Both the position numbers and the translations under genes were made by a program. Below the pieces are notes generated by a model. It did no database searches and had not been told where the DNA came from. It saw only the letters and a list, made by a program, of their open reading frames with translations. A stretch of 64,000 nt of DNA from Halococcus morrhuae DSM 1307 (lineage in GTDB: Archaea > Halobacteriota > Halobacteria > Halobacteriales > Halococcaceae), in contig NZ_AOMC01000109.1 of the NCBI RefSeq assembly GCF_000336695.1, positions 1 through 64,000 on the forward strand. Direction: 5' to 3'. Of this stretch, positions 55,945 to 64,000 are shown one piece after another. The first letter of the stretch is position 1; every line of letters begins with the position of its first letter.

Positions 55945-55975
55945 CACCACAAGCGTGGTGCTTACCCACGCGTGG
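55945..55975. promoter_or_regulatory. Two palindromes in the thrC-htrA divergent spacer
   Basis: CACCAC-AAGC-GTGGTG (55945-55960) and CCACGCGTGG (55966-55975) lie end to end, with CTTACC between them as the probable TATA element about 27 bases before the htrA ATG (55990). A regulator bound here would block the protease promoter and could affect thrC. Confidence 0.45.
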
Positions 55976-55989
55976 CCACAACGCCACGC

Positions 55990-57081
55990 ATGAGCCAGCG
56001 GACGACGCGTCGGCGATATCTCGGCGCGCTCGGGGCGACGCTCGCCGCCTCGATCGCCGGCTGTTCCGGCGTCCTCGGCGGCGAGAACACGACGAACGGA
56101 TCGTCGACGACAGGGACGCCGTCGGGAAACGCGACGAACGCCAGCCGCTCCTCTCCGAGTCCGTACACGCAAGTCTACCGCGACACCATCGGCTCGGTCG
56201 TCCTCATCAGCGTCACCAGTCGATCGGGCCGGGGTGGACAGGGTTCGGGATTCGTCTTCCGTGGGAACCACGTCATCACGAACGCCCACGTCGTCAGCGA
56301 TGCGAGCGACGTCCAGGTTCGGTTCTCCAAGGGTGAGTGGCGCTCGGCGTCGGTCGTCGGGACGGACCCGTCGAGCGATCTCGCCGTCGTCGACGTACGG
56401 AACACACCCCAGTACGCCGAACCGCTCTCGCTGGTCGAATCCGAACCCGCCATCGGCACGGAGGCGGTCGCCATCGGCAACCCGTTCGGGTTGGAAGGCT
56501 CGGTCACGTCGGGGCTGGTCAGCGGCGTCAACCGCCTGATCCCCGCGCCGAACGGCTACCGGATCCCCGACGCGATCCAGACCGGCGCGCCGGTCAACCC
56601 GGGCAACTCGGGCGGCCCGCTCGTCGATCTCGACGGCCGGGTCATCGGCGTCATCAGCTCCGGCGGCGGCGAAAACCTCGCCTTTGCCGTCTCGGCGGCG
56701 CTCGTCGAGCGCGTCGTGCCGTCGCTCATCGAGAACGGCGCATACGAGCACGCCTACATGGGCGTCGGGCTGCAGACCGTCACACCTGATCTCGCCGATC
56801 GTGTGGGACTCGATCGCCCGCGTGGCGTGGCCGTCACGCAGGTCAGTCAGGACGGCCCGTCGGACGGCACGCTCAGGCAGGGCGACGTCATCGTCGGTCT
56901 CGGCGGCGAGAAAATCGCCGGCCGCCAGCAGCTCTCCTCGTATCTCGCGCTTCAGGCATCGCCGGGCGATACGATCGACGTCACGGTGTTGCGCAACGGC
57001 GAGCGCCGAACGCTCTCGCTCACGCTCGGCAGCCGGCCGGAACAGCCCGGTGCGTTCGAGCGCACGCCCGAATCAGGCTAG
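55990..57081 (+). CDS. HtrA/DegP-like serine protease, Tat-exported lipoprotein
   Basis: 363 residues. The Tat motif RRRYLGALG is followed by a lipobox IAGC (Cys25), so the enzyme is exported folded and anchored outside. A Ser/Thr/Asn-rich linker precedes the trypsin-like domain with the complete triad His100 (TNAHVVS), Asp130 (SSDLAVV) and Ser207 (GNSGGPL). A single PDZ domain ends the protein (MGVGLQTVTPDLADRVGL...GVAVTQVSQDGPSDGTLRQGDVIVGLGG). It probably degrades misfolded proteins at the cell surface. Confidence 0.92.
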   Translation: MSQRTTRRRYLGALGATLAASIAGCSGVLGGENTTNGSSTTGTPSGNATNASRSSPSPYTQVYRDTIGSVVLISVTSRSGRGGQGSGFVFRGNHVITNAHVVSDASDVQVRFSKGEWRSASVVGTDPSSDLAVVDVRNTPQYAEPLSLVESEPAIGTEAVAIGNPFGLEGSVTSGLVSGVNRLIPAPNGYRIPDAIQTGAPVNPGNSGGPLVDLDGRVIGVISSGGGENLAFAVSAALVERVVPSLIENGAYEHAYMGVGLQTVTPDLADRVGLDRPRGVAVTQVSQDGPSDGTLRQGDVIVGLGGEKIAGRQQLSSYLALQASPGDTIDVTVLRNGERRTLSLTLGSRPEQPGAFERTPESG

Positions 57082-57090
57082 CTCGCCCGT

Positions 57091-57483
57091 TCATTCGAGC
57101 GCTTCGTCCCCGAACCCGTCGATGCGCGAGTGGACGTAGGCGGTCCACTCGTCGAGCGTGTCGTGCATCAGCTCTTTCGCCTCGGGTAACGGCGTCGCGG
57201 TGTACTGATAGACGTGACCGCCGCCATCGAGCAGTCGGCGACCGCGGTCGGCGAGGCCCTTCTCGCGCAGCGTCGACAGCGAGCGATTGACGTTCGAACG
57301 ATCACGATCCAGCTCTTCGGCGAGCTCCGCGACCGTGCTCTCCGGGCGATCGCACAGCGTCCGATAGGTCCGCGTCTCGTGGCGCTGGATGTCGAAGACG
57401 CAGACCATCACCTCCGCGAACCCGGGCTCGGAGTCGACCATTAGATCGCGAAACCGCTGCGGGTCCGGATCGGAGTCGATCAT
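57091..57483 (-). CDS. Winged-helix transcription regulator (TrmB/PadR-like)
   Basis: 130 residues. The helix-turn-helix reads RHETRTYRTLCDRPESTVAELAEELDRDRSNVNRSLSTLREKGLADRGRR, with a wing HVYQYTATPLPEAKE and a C-terminal dimerisation helix (MHDTLDEWTAYVHSRIDGF). The YRTLCDRPESTVAELAEELDRDRSNVNRSL form is common among haloarchaeal TrmB-type regulators. Divergent from the membrane protein gene at 57606, which is a plausible target. Confidence 0.8.
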   Translation of the reverse strand: MIDSDPDPQRFRDLMVDSEPGFAEVMVCVFDIQRHETRTYRTLCDRPESTVAELAEELDRDRSNVNRSLSTLREKGLADRGRRLLDGGGHVYQYTATPLPEAKELMHDTLDEWTAYVHSRIDGFGDEALE

Positions 57484-57605
57484 GGGGACCGTTCGGTGAG
57501 CTGGAAGATAAACATCCGCCCGCGGTCGTGCGCGCTTCGCGCCAATGCGCGCCGTTCGCCAACACGGGTCATGGCTATGTCGGCGCGCAAACTACCGTCG
57601 TTCGC

Positions 57606-58076
57606 ATGAGCCAAGAAACTCGCACCGACACGACGGCGGCGACCGGTACACGACTGGCCGACTGGCAGGCGGGCGTCGTTGGCGGCCTGGCGGGCGGCGC
57701 GGCGATGGGCGTGCTGATAACCATGCTGATGCCGCCGGTCATCGAGATGGCGATTCCGGCGCTGTACGGCCTTCAGGGCGGGCTCGCCGGCTGGATCGTC
57801 CACATGGCCCACAGCGCGATCCTCGGCGTGGTGTTCGCCGCGATCGCGGCCACCACGGGCATCGGGAACGGTATCGGCCGATCGACGATCGCCGGCCTCG
57901 TGTACGGGGTCGTCCTCTGGGCGGTGCTCGCGGCGCTCGTGATGCCGATCTGGTTACAAACAGTGGGCTTCGCCGGCGCGCCGCCGCTCCCGAATTTCGC
58001 GCTCCCCGGGAGTCTCCCGGCCCACGCCGTCTACGGCGTGCCCGTCGGCGCGATCGTCCCGCTGCTCGGGAACTAG
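57606..58076 (+). CDS. Four-helix membrane protein of unknown function
   Basis: 156 residues from ATG 57606. Hydrophobic segments at about 21-45 (VVGGLAGGAAMGVLITML), 55-85 (LAGWIVHMAHSAILGVVFAAIAA), 92-118 (TIAGLVYGVVLWAVLAALVMPIWL) and 138-156 (AHAVYGVPVGAIVPLL). HMAHS and AHAVYG place histidines within or near the membrane. I recall relatives labelled histidine kinase in databases, which the sequence does not support: there is no kinase domain. It diverges from a regulator gene and overlaps the argF stop by four bases. Confidence 0.7.
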   Translation: MSQETRTDTTAATGTRLADWQAGVVGGLAGGAAMGVLITMLMPPVIEMAIPALYGLQGGLAGWIVHMAHSAILGVVFAAIAATTGIGNGIGRSTIAGLVYGVVLWAVLAALVMPIWLQTVGFAGAPPLPNFALPGSLPAHAVYGVPVGAIVPLLGN

Positions 58077-58978
58077 CGCGCGTCGAGCAAGAAGCTCAGT
58101 AACCCCTTCTGGGCGTGCAGGCGATTTTCGGCCTGTCGCCAGACGAGCGAGCGCTCGCTCTCGATCACCGTGTCGGTGATCTCCTCGCCGCGGTGGGCCG
58201 GCAGGCAGTGCAGCACGCGCGCGTCGGTTCCCGCGAGCAGCTGCTCGTTCAGCTGGAAGCCGCTCTCTTGAAAGGCGGTGCGCTTTTTCTCCCCACTCGT
58301 CTCGCCCATGCTCACCCAGACGTCGGTGTAGATCGCGTCGGCATCGGCGACCGCCCGCTCGGGATCGTCGGTCGTCGTCGGTCGTGCGCCGAGTTCCGCT
58401 GCTTGCTCCAGTACATCGTCGTCGATCCCGTACCCCTCGGGCGTCGCCACGGTAAGCTCGATGCCGGCGAGCGCACAGCCAAGCACGAACGATTGAGCGA
58501 CGTTGTTGCCGTCGCCGACCCAGGTCACCCGCGAGTCGAAGCCGATCGTCTCGCGGATCGTGAGCAGGTCAGCGAGCGTCTGGCAGGGGTGGGCGTCGTC
58601 GGTCAGTCCGTTGACGATCGGCACCGTGGCGTGGGCGGCGAGCTCTTCGAGATCGTCGTGCTCGAACAGCCGCACCATCGCGCAGTCGACGAAGCCCGAG
58701 AGCGTGCGCGCGGTGTCCTTCAGGGGTTCGCGCTCGCCGAGCCCGATGTCCTCCGGGCCGAGGAAGATGGCGTGGCCGCCGAGTTGGGTCATCCCGGTCT
58801 CGAAGGAGATGCGCGTCCGCGCGCTCGGCTTCTCGAAGACCATGCCAAGCGTCTGGCGTTCGAGCAGCGGCTCGCGCTCGCCGCGATCTACCTGTGATTT
58901 GAGCTCGCTCGCCGTGTCGAGCACCGTCGTCAGCTCGTCGGCCGAGAGATCGTCGATATCGGTGAAATGCCGAGTCAT
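58073..58978 (-). CDS. argF: Ornithine carbamoyltransferase
   Basis: Forms citrulline from ornithine and carbamoyl phosphate. 301 residues. The carbamoyl-phosphate motif FEKPSARTRISFE, the HPCQTLADLLTI motif and the ornithine-site HCLPAHRGEEI are all intact. Last gene of the minus-strand arginine operon, overlapping argE by four bases. It ends convergently with a membrane protein gene. Confidence 0.96.
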   Translation of the reverse strand: MTRHFTDIDDLSADELTTVLDTASELKSQVDRGEREPLLERQTLGMVFEKPSARTRISFETGMTQLGGHAIFLGPEDIGLGEREPLKDTARTLSGFVDCAMVRLFEHDDLEELAAHATVPIVNGLTDDAHPCQTLADLLTIRETIGFDSRVTWVGDGNNVAQSFVLGCALAGIELTVATPEGYGIDDDVLEQAAELGARPTTTDDPERAVADADAIYTDVWVSMGETSGEKKRTAFQESGFQLNEQLLAGTDARVLHCLPAHRGEEITDTVIESERSLVWRQAENRLHAQKGLLSFLLDAR

Positions 58979-60036
58979 GCATCCCCCGTGATCCGTTCGG
59001 CGACGGTACAGAGCACTTCGACGCTCGTGTCGAACTCGGCGAGCGGGAGGCGCTCGTCGGGCGCGTGATCGAAGTCCGAATCGCCCGGGCCGTAGGTGAC
59101 CATCGGGCAGTCCCAGGCACGATAGATGTTCATATCGCTGGTGCCCGTCTTGCGGAGGCTGCGCGGTTCGCCGCCCGCCTCCCGGATCGCCGCGCGGAAC
59201 GCGCTCGCGAGCGGCGTCCTTGGGCTCGCCATCACGGGATCGACGCTGTCGTGCCAGCGCACGGTCCCAGTATCGAGTTCACCGTCGGCCATCTCGCGCA
59301 CCTCGTCGACGGTGAGGCTCGGCGGCACGCGCAGCTGGACGTCCATCGTCGCCTCGACGGAGAGCCCGTCGTCGCTCACACCGCCCGCGATCGCGGTGGC
59401 CTTCGGCGTGACGCGCTCGAAGACCGGCGTCCACTCTTCGCCCTCGTCGACGGTCGCCTTCACTCGTGCCCACCACTCCATTGCGTCCTCGATGGCGTTG
59501 TTCTCGGGGCGTGAGGTGTGGCCGGACTCGCTCGTGGCGACGTAGGTGCCCGCGAGCAGCCCCCGATAGCCGAAAGTGACGCCATCCCAGCCCGAGGGCT
59601 CGCCGTTGACCACCGCTCCGGGTGGCTCGCGCGTCGAAACGAGATGGCGCGCGCCGTCGGAATCGGTCTCCTCGCCGACGACGCCCGCGAAGCTCACCCC
59701 TGTGCGCACGGCCGCGACCGCCATCGCTGCGAGCGGGCCGGTCGCGTCGACGCTGCCGCGCCCCCAGAGGACCTCTTCGCCGCCATCCGCTTCGACACGG
59801 ACCGGAATCTCGCCGGGCACGGTGTCGATGTGGGAGGTCAGCAGTACGGCGTCGTCCGCCGGTGCACGGACGTTGCCGACCGCGTCGATCGTCGCCGCGC
59901 GCCCGTGTGCTTCGAAGAAATCGACGAGGCGCTCCGCACAGGCGCGCTCCTCGCCGGTCGGCGACGGGGTTTCGACGAGCGAGACGAGCAGGTCGCGCGC
60001 CCGACTCGCCGAAACGCTTGCGACGCTCTCGCTCAC
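58975..60036 (-). CDS. argE: LysW-ornithine/lysine hydrolase (LysK/ArgE type)
   Basis: Releases ornithine from the LysW carrier. 353 residues from GTG 60036, which overlaps the argD stop (GTGA). M20 peptidase motifs are visible: LLTSHIDTVPGEIPV, RGSVDATGPLAAMAVAA, GVVGEETDSDGARHL and a C-terminal TGTSDMNIYRAWDCPMVTYGPGDSDFDHAPDERLPLAEF. Substrate specificity (ornithine, lysine or both) is inferred from operon context, since argF follows. Confidence 0.9.
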   Translation of the reverse strand: MSESVASVSASRARDLLVSLVETPSPTGEERACAERLVDFFEAHGRAATIDAVGNVRAPADDAVLLTSHIDTVPGEIPVRVEADGGEEVLWGRGSVDATGPLAAMAVAAVRTGVSFAGVVGEETDSDGARHLVSTREPPGAVVNGEPSGWDGVTFGYRGLLAGTYVATSESGHTSRPENNAIEDAMEWWARVKATVDEGEEWTPVFERVTPKATAIAGGVSDDGLSVEATMDVQLRVPPSLTVDEVREMADGELDTGTVRWHDSVDPVMASPRTPLASAFRAAIREAGGEPRSLRKTGTSDMNIYRAWDCPMVTYGPGDSDFDHAPDERLPLAEFDTSVEVLCTVAERITGDA

Positions 60037-61169
60037 GACTCCCCTCCGAGCACGGACGCGAGCGCGTCGACGACCCGATCGGCGTCCGTCTCGTCCATCA
60101 CCAGCGGCGGGAGCAGCCTGACGACCGACCGGCCGGCCGGCAGCGCCAGGATCGAGTGATCGAGCGCGAGATCGCGGAGAACGCGGTTGGCCCCGCACTT
60201 GACCTCGATACCGACCATCAGCCCCATACCCCGGATTTCGCGGACGTCATCGCCGACCGCCGCCCGGAGTTCGGTTTCGAGATAGTTGCCCACGTTCCCG
60301 GCGTGTGCGGGCATCTCCTCCTCGACCAGCGTCGAGAGAGTGGCGTCGATGGCGGCGCTCACGACCGGCCCCCCACTAAACGTCGAGTTGTGTGAGCCGT
60401 GGCTCTCGGCGATCCAGTCGGCACAGAGCGCCGCGCCGGCGGGCAGGCCGTTCGCCAGCCCCTTCGCCGTCGTGAGCACGTCGGGCGTCACGCCCTCGTG
60501 CTCGCAGGCCCACAGTTCCCCTGTTCTTCCCATCCCGGTCTGCACTTCGTCGAGGATCAGGGCTGCGCCCGCCTGCTCGGTCTGTTCGCGCGCTGCCGCG
60601 AGATAGCCCTCGGGCGGGCGGTTGATGCCACCTTCACCCTGGACGGGTTCCAGGATCAGCGCGGCCGTCTCGTCGTCCACCGCATCCGCGAGCGCCGCTT
60701 CGTCACCGTAGGGAACGAACTCAACGTCGCCGATCAGCGGCTCGTAGGGGTCGCGATACTCGTTTTTCCACGTGGTCGCGAGCGCGCCCATCGTCCGCCC
60801 GTGGAAGCCCTGCATCGTGGCGACGATCTTCGAGTCGCCGGTGGCGCTCCGGGCGAATTTCAGCGCCGCCTCGTTCGCCTCGGTCCCCGAATTGCAGAGC
60901 CAGACGTTTTCCAGTCCCTCCGGCGCGGCGGCTTCGAGCGCCGCGTTCGCCCGCTCGCGCGCTGCGACGGGATAGGAGGCCTGCACGAACGTCAGCCGTT
61001 CCAGTTGCCCGCGGATCGCCTCGGTCACTGTCGAATGGGTGTGGCCGAGCGGCGCACAGGCGTAGCTCGCCCCGCAGTCGAGATATTCGTCGCCGCTCTC
61101 GCCGTAGAGATGAACGCCCTCGCCGCGTTCGAGACGGATCGGCTTCTCGGCGTGGACGAAGCCGCTCAT
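60033..61169 (-). CDS. argD: LysW-glutamate semialdehyde aminotransferase (ArgD/LysJ type)
   Basis: PLP-dependent class III aminotransferase of 378 residues. DCGASYACAPLGHTHSTVTEAIRGQ at the N-terminus, NSGTEANEAALKFAR, the ALILDEVQTGMGRTGELWA motif with the PLP aspartate, and the lysine in LTTAKGLANGLPAGA. It converts carrier-bound semialdehyde to LysW-ornithine. Overlaps argB and argE by four bases each. Confidence 0.93.
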   Translation of the reverse strand: MSGFVHAEKPIRLERGEGVHLYGESGDEYLDCGASYACAPLGHTHSTVTEAIRGQLERLTFVQASYPVAARERANAALEAAAPEGLENVWLCNSGTEANEAALKFARSATGDSKIVATMQGFHGRTMGALATTWKNEYRDPYEPLIGDVEFVPYGDEAALADAVDDETAALILEPVQGEGGINRPPEGYLAAAREQTEQAGAALILDEVQTGMGRTGELWACEHEGVTPDVLTTAKGLANGLPAGAALCADWIAESHGSHNSTFSGGPVVSAAIDATLSTLVEEEMPAHAGNVGNYLETELRAAVGDDVREIRGMGLMVGIEVKCGANRVLRDLALDHSILALPAGRSVVRLLPPLVMDETDADRVVDALASVLGGES

Positions 61170-61999
61170 GCCTCGACCTCCCCGAGTACGCCCGGCGAAA
61201 GATGCGTTCCACCGCCGTCGAGCGCCGACCGGATCGGATTCTCGGAATTGGCGTCGGCGACGACGACCGACGCCGCACCGCCGTCGAGCGCCTCCTTGGC
61301 CGCCATCACCTTCTTGCCCATGAACCCCTCGGCGACCGACTCGACCCGTTCGAGTTCTTGAGGTGTCGCCGCCCGCTCGATGAGCGTCGCCGGGTCGTCC
61401 GGGTCGTCGAGCACACCCGGCACGTCGGTCAGCACGACCAGAGTCGCGTCGAGCGCGCCGGCGACCGCCGCGGCCGCGCGGTCGGCGTCGGCGTTCACAG
61501 GTGTATGGTCGTCAGCCACCATCGGGACCGTCACGACCGGCGTGTAGCCGTCCGCGAGCAGCGATTCGAGCAGATCGTCGTTGACCGACTCGATCTTCCC
61601 GGAGTGCTCGCCGCGGCGGATCTTCGTCTTTCCGTCCTCGACGACCTTCACCGCGGACTTCCGCGGCCCGGTCAGCAGTCCGCCGTCGACGCCCGACAGT
61701 CCGAGCGCGTCCACACCGTCCGCCCGCAACTGCGCGGTGAGGTCCGTGTTCAGCTTTCCGGGCAGCACCATCTCGAAGACTTCCATCGTGCGCTCGTCGG
61801 TGAACCGCCCGACGACGCCGCGTGGCGTCTCGACGTACTCCGGCTCCTCGCCGAGCTCGTCGAGCGTCTCGTCGACCGCCGTCGAGCCGCCGTGGACGAC
61901 GACACAGTCTTCGCCCTCGTCGACGAGCGCCGCCACGTCCGCGACGGCCCCGGCCGGGTTCACCGCCCGCGCGCCGCCGACTTTCACGACGACTGTCAT
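61166..61999 (-). CDS. argB: LysW-glutamate kinase (ArgB/LysZ type)
   Basis: 277 residues of the amino-acid kinase fold: MTVVVKVGGARAVNP, VVVHGGSTAVDETL, and VNADADRAAAAVAGALDATLVVLTDVPGVLDDP. It phosphorylates the gamma-carboxyl of glutamate held on LysW. The ATG overlaps the argC stop by one base. The positively charged KSAVKVVEDGKTKIRRGEHSGKIESVN segment resembles LysZ-type kinases that bind the acidic carrier. Confidence 0.92.
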   Translation of the reverse strand: MTVVVKVGGARAVNPAGAVADVAALVDEGEDCVVVHGGSTAVDETLDELGEEPEYVETPRGVVGRFTDERTMEVFEMVLPGKLNTDLTAQLRADGVDALGLSGVDGGLLTGPRKSAVKVVEDGKTKIRRGEHSGKIESVNDDLLESLLADGYTPVVTVPMVADDHTPVNADADRAAAAVAGALDATLVVLTDVPGVLDDPDDPATLIERAATPQELERVESVAEGFMGKKVMAAKEALDGGAASVVVADANSENPIRSALDGGGTHLSPGVLGEVEA

Positions 62000-63036
62000 C
62001 AGGGCGCTCCCACGGGATGCAACCCCTGAAAACCGAGTCCAGCTGTCTCCTCGAACCCGCAGGAAATGTTCGCCGCATGGACGGCCTGGCCTGCCGATCC
62101 CTTCATCATGTTGTCGATCGCCGAAAAGACGACGATGCGTTTGTTACTGGGGTCGAGCTCGAACCCGACCTCCGCGTAGTTGGTGCCCGCCACCGCCTTC
62201 GGTTCGGGATAGCGATAGACGCCCGTGCCGCCGGCCACGAGCCTGACGAACGGTTCGTCGTCGTAGGTCTCGCGAAAGGCACCCCAGAGATCGCCGGTCG
62301 TCACCGGTTCGTCTGGAAAGACGTGACAGGTCGCCGCTGCACCACGGGTCATGTCGACCGCGTGGGCGCTGAAGGCCGTCTCGCAGCCGAACTCGGCCTG
62401 GATCTCGGCCTCGTGGCGGTGGCCCGTCGGCGCGTACGGTCTGACGACGCCCGACCGCTCGGCGTGCGACGACGCCTTCGAGCTTCCGGCACCGCCTTCC
62501 GAGGAACCGACTTTGACGTCAACCACCAGCTGCTCGCTCCCGTCCAAAATTCCGCCGTCGAACAGCGGTGCGAGTCCCAGAATGGTGGCGGTCGCGTTGC
62601 AGCCACCCGCCGCGATCAGCGACGCACCCGGCAACTCTTCGCGGTTGCGCTCGGGGAGCGCGTACACCGATTCCTCCAGGAGCTCGGGCCGGCTGTGGCC
62701 GTCGTACCACTCGTCGTATTCGGCCTCGCTATCCAGCCTGAAGTCGGCGCTCAGATCGACGACCGTGTCGGCCGCTTCCTGGAAGGCGTCGATATGCTCC
62801 ATCGACACGCCATGCGGGGTGGCGGCGAACAGCACGTCGACGCTATCGAGATCGGTCGGCTCGCTGAAGCGCACGTCGAGCTCCCGGAGATTGGGATGCA
62901 CACTACCGATCGTCTTGTTCGCGTACTCACGACTGGTCGCCTGTGCGACCGTGAACTCCGGGTGGCTGGTGAGCAGGCGCAGCAGTTCGCCGCCGGTGAA
63001 CCCGCTCGCGCCGACGACGGAGGCGGTATGGCTCAT
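61999..63036 (-). CDS. argC: LysW-glutamylphosphate reductase (ArgC/LysY type)
   Basis: 345 residues. NAD(P)-binding SVVGASGFTGGELLRLL, the catalytic cysteine in IAAGGCNATATILGL and GSSEGGAGSSKASSH. It reduces the acyl-phosphate to the semialdehyde on the carrier. It follows argX with a 22-base gap and overlaps argB by one base. Confidence 0.93.
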   Translation of the reverse strand: MSHTASVVGASGFTGGELLRLLTSHPEFTVAQATSREYANKTIGSVHPNLRELDVRFSEPTDLDSVDVLFAATPHGVSMEHIDAFQEAADTVVDLSADFRLDSEAEYDEWYDGHSRPELLEESVYALPERNREELPGASLIAAGGCNATATILGLAPLFDGGILDGSEQLVVDVKVGSSEGGAGSSKASSHAERSGVVRPYAPTGHRHEAEIQAEFGCETAFSAHAVDMTRGAAATCHVFPDEPVTTGDLWGAFRETYDDEPFVRLVAGGTGVYRYPEPKAVAGTNYAEVGFELDPSNKRIVVFSAIDNMMKGSAGQAVHAANISCGFEETAGLGFQGLHPVGAP

Positions 63037-63058
63037 TCGTTCGTCCTCGTGGCCGCCG

Positions 63059-63931
63059 TCATGCGGGGACCTCGGCGGGTTCGGCGCTCTTCGCCCTCGT
63101 TTCGAGCCAGTCGACGACCTTCCCGGGGACGTCGACGTCTGCGACCCCGTCGAGCGCCTTGAACTCGACCGTGTGATTCACTTCGTGGACCGTATAGGAA
63201 TCGCCCGTCTCCATCAGGTCCACACCCAAGAGTCCGCCGCCGACTGCCTCGCTGGCGCGGGCGACGAGATCGCGTGCCTCATCGTCGAGTTCGAAGCACT
63301 CGGTTTCGGCACCCTTCGCCGCGTTCGTGAGCCAGTGATCCGAGGACCGGACCATCGCCGCCACGGGCTCGCCGTCGGTCGCCAGCACGCGGATGTCACG
63401 TCCGGGTTTCTCGACGAACTCCTGGATGTAGAACACCTTGTGCTCGTAGTGACCCAGGGTGGCCTTGTGTTCCAGAATCGCTTCGGCGGCGCTTCTGGAG
63501 TCGATCTTCGCCATCAGGCGACCCCACGAGCCGATGACGGGTTTGAGGACGCAGGGATAGCCGAACTCCTCGATGCATTCCATCGCGCTCTCCTTGGTGA
63601 AGGCGACCTCCGTACGCGGGGTGGGCACCCCGGCTCCCGCGAGCGCGAGGCTGTTCTTGGCCTTGTCGGCACAGATGTCGGCGGTCGCGGGATCGTTGAT
63701 CACCGGGATCCCGTAGGCCGCGAGGAACTGCGTCGCGTACCGGCTCCGGCTGGTCGCCAGACAGCGGTCGACGACGATGTCGACGTCGGCGAGCGCCGCC
63801 GGCGGCTCCGAGAGCCCGAAGCGCTGGTCGCGCACGTCGACTTTCACGACCTCGTGGCCGCGCTCGCGGAGCTCGCCGAGCAGGAGTTTCTCGTCCTGCC
63901 TGATACGCGAGTAGAGGACGCCTATCTTCAC
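63059..63931 (-). CDS. argX: Glutamate-LysW ligase (ArgX, RimK/LysX family)
   Basis: ATP-grasp ligase that joins the glutamate amino group to the C-terminal Glu of the carrier. 290 residues from GTG 63931. KIGVLYSRIRQDEKLL at the N-terminus, the ATP-grasp lysines in CVLKPVIGSWGRLMAKI, and YIQEFVEKPGRDIRVLA. TVHEVNHTVEFKALDGV near the end matches LysX/ArgX metal ligands. The carrier gene stop is two bases upstream, fixing co-translation. Confidence 0.93.
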   Translation of the reverse strand: MKIGVLYSRIRQDEKLLLGELRERGHEVVKVDVRDQRFGLSEPPAALADVDIVVDRCLATSRSRYATQFLAAYGIPVINDPATADICADKAKNSLALAGAGVPTPRTEVAFTKESAMECIEEFGYPCVLKPVIGSWGRLMAKIDSRSAAEAILEHKATLGHYEHKVFYIQEFVEKPGRDIRVLATDGEPVAAMVRSSDHWLTNAAKGAETECFELDDEARDLVARASEAVGGGLLGVDLMETGDSYTVHEVNHTVEFKALDGVADVDVPGKVVDWLETRAKSAEPAEVPA

Positions 63932-63933
63932 GC

Positions 63934-64000
63934 TTACTCCCCCCAGTCTTCCTCGAGCTCGGGGGCGGTTTCGAGTTCGACAGGACCCGTCGCGACCACT
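63934..64000 (-). CDS. argW: Amino-group carrier protein LysW/ArgW, C-terminal fragment cut by the window edge
   Basis: Only the last 21 codons are visible, ending ELEEDWGE before TAA. The EDWGE ending is the universal C-terminus of LysW carriers, whose terminal Glu gamma-carboxyl is the attachment site. The zinc-ribbon N-terminal part lies beyond 64000. Position directly before argX confirms the LysW-dependent arginine operon. Confidence 0.9.
   Translation of the reverse strand, partial: VVATGPVELETAPELEEDWGE

Noticed and set aside
57606-58076. Histidine kinase annotation for the small membrane protein
   Set aside because: No dimerisation, H-box or ATPase domain; only four hydrophobic helices in 156 residues.

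Overview
The window is a stretch of main chromosome from an extremely halophilic archaeon (class Halobacteria). The protein content is haloarchaeal throughout: acidic proteins, high G+C codon use, mostly leaderless genes with a TATA-like box about 27 bases before the start codon, archaeal AlaS, RfcS, PolD small subunit, Orc1/Cdc6, the ubiquitin-like SAMP2, a bacterial-type NAD-dependent DNA ligase and the LysW-dependent arginine pathway. The genus cannot be fixed from the sequence alone.

Layout. 1-1250: an arsenic resistance locus (arsA fragment, arsD, divergent arsR) in visibly lower-G+C DNA. 1447-6526: a GNAT enzyme, SAMP2, RfcS, TspO and AlaS. 6592-11858: a formate dehydrogenase-like operon (NuoF-like, NuoG-like and molybdopterin subunits) followed by two small zinc-ribbon proteins. 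11947-16768: MFS exporter, tRNA-Gln(CUG), PurO, a phosphoesterase, aspartate kinase and a GNAT protein. 17029-17758: a winged-helix/MazF-like toxin-antitoxin candidate. 17785-24747: the replication-origin neighbourhood, with polB (PolD small subunit), signal peptidase, orc1, an 813-base origin region with origin recognition boxes (ORBs), and the origin-associated genes oapA, oapB and oapC. 24831-36088: small membrane proteins, a methyltransferase, a rhodanese, UvrB and an O2-dependent type ribonucleotide reductase. 36121-44057: UvrC, a membrane-anchored winged-helix protein with a calcium-binding type ectodomain, a Met-rich lipoprotein, an ABC exporter and LigA. 44207-57081: an FAD monooxygenase, an aminotransferase, MetY-MetX, SerB and SerA, an NhaC-type antiporter, a Doc-type toxin locus, ThrC and an HtrA-like protease. 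57091-64000: a regulator, a membrane protein and the tight minus-strand operon argW-X-C-B-D-E-F, cut by the window end inside argW.

Main points of interest. The orc1-oap origin has at least three ORB-like repeats. A second inverted ORB-like pair sits in the linker-coding part of polB, one copy sharing an exact 15-mer with an origin ORB. Other notable items are a SAMP2 with no lysine, a NuoF-like subunit that has lost its N-terminal cysteines and canonical nucleotide loop, an NrdB with Phe in place of the radical Tyr, a putative Ca2+-responsive transmembrane transcription factor, a Met-rich lipoprotein divergent from an ABC exporter, a doc gene followed by a 54-residue helical partner, and several inverted repeats at promoters. 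All functional statements rest on motif reading and family knowledge; no database search was run.
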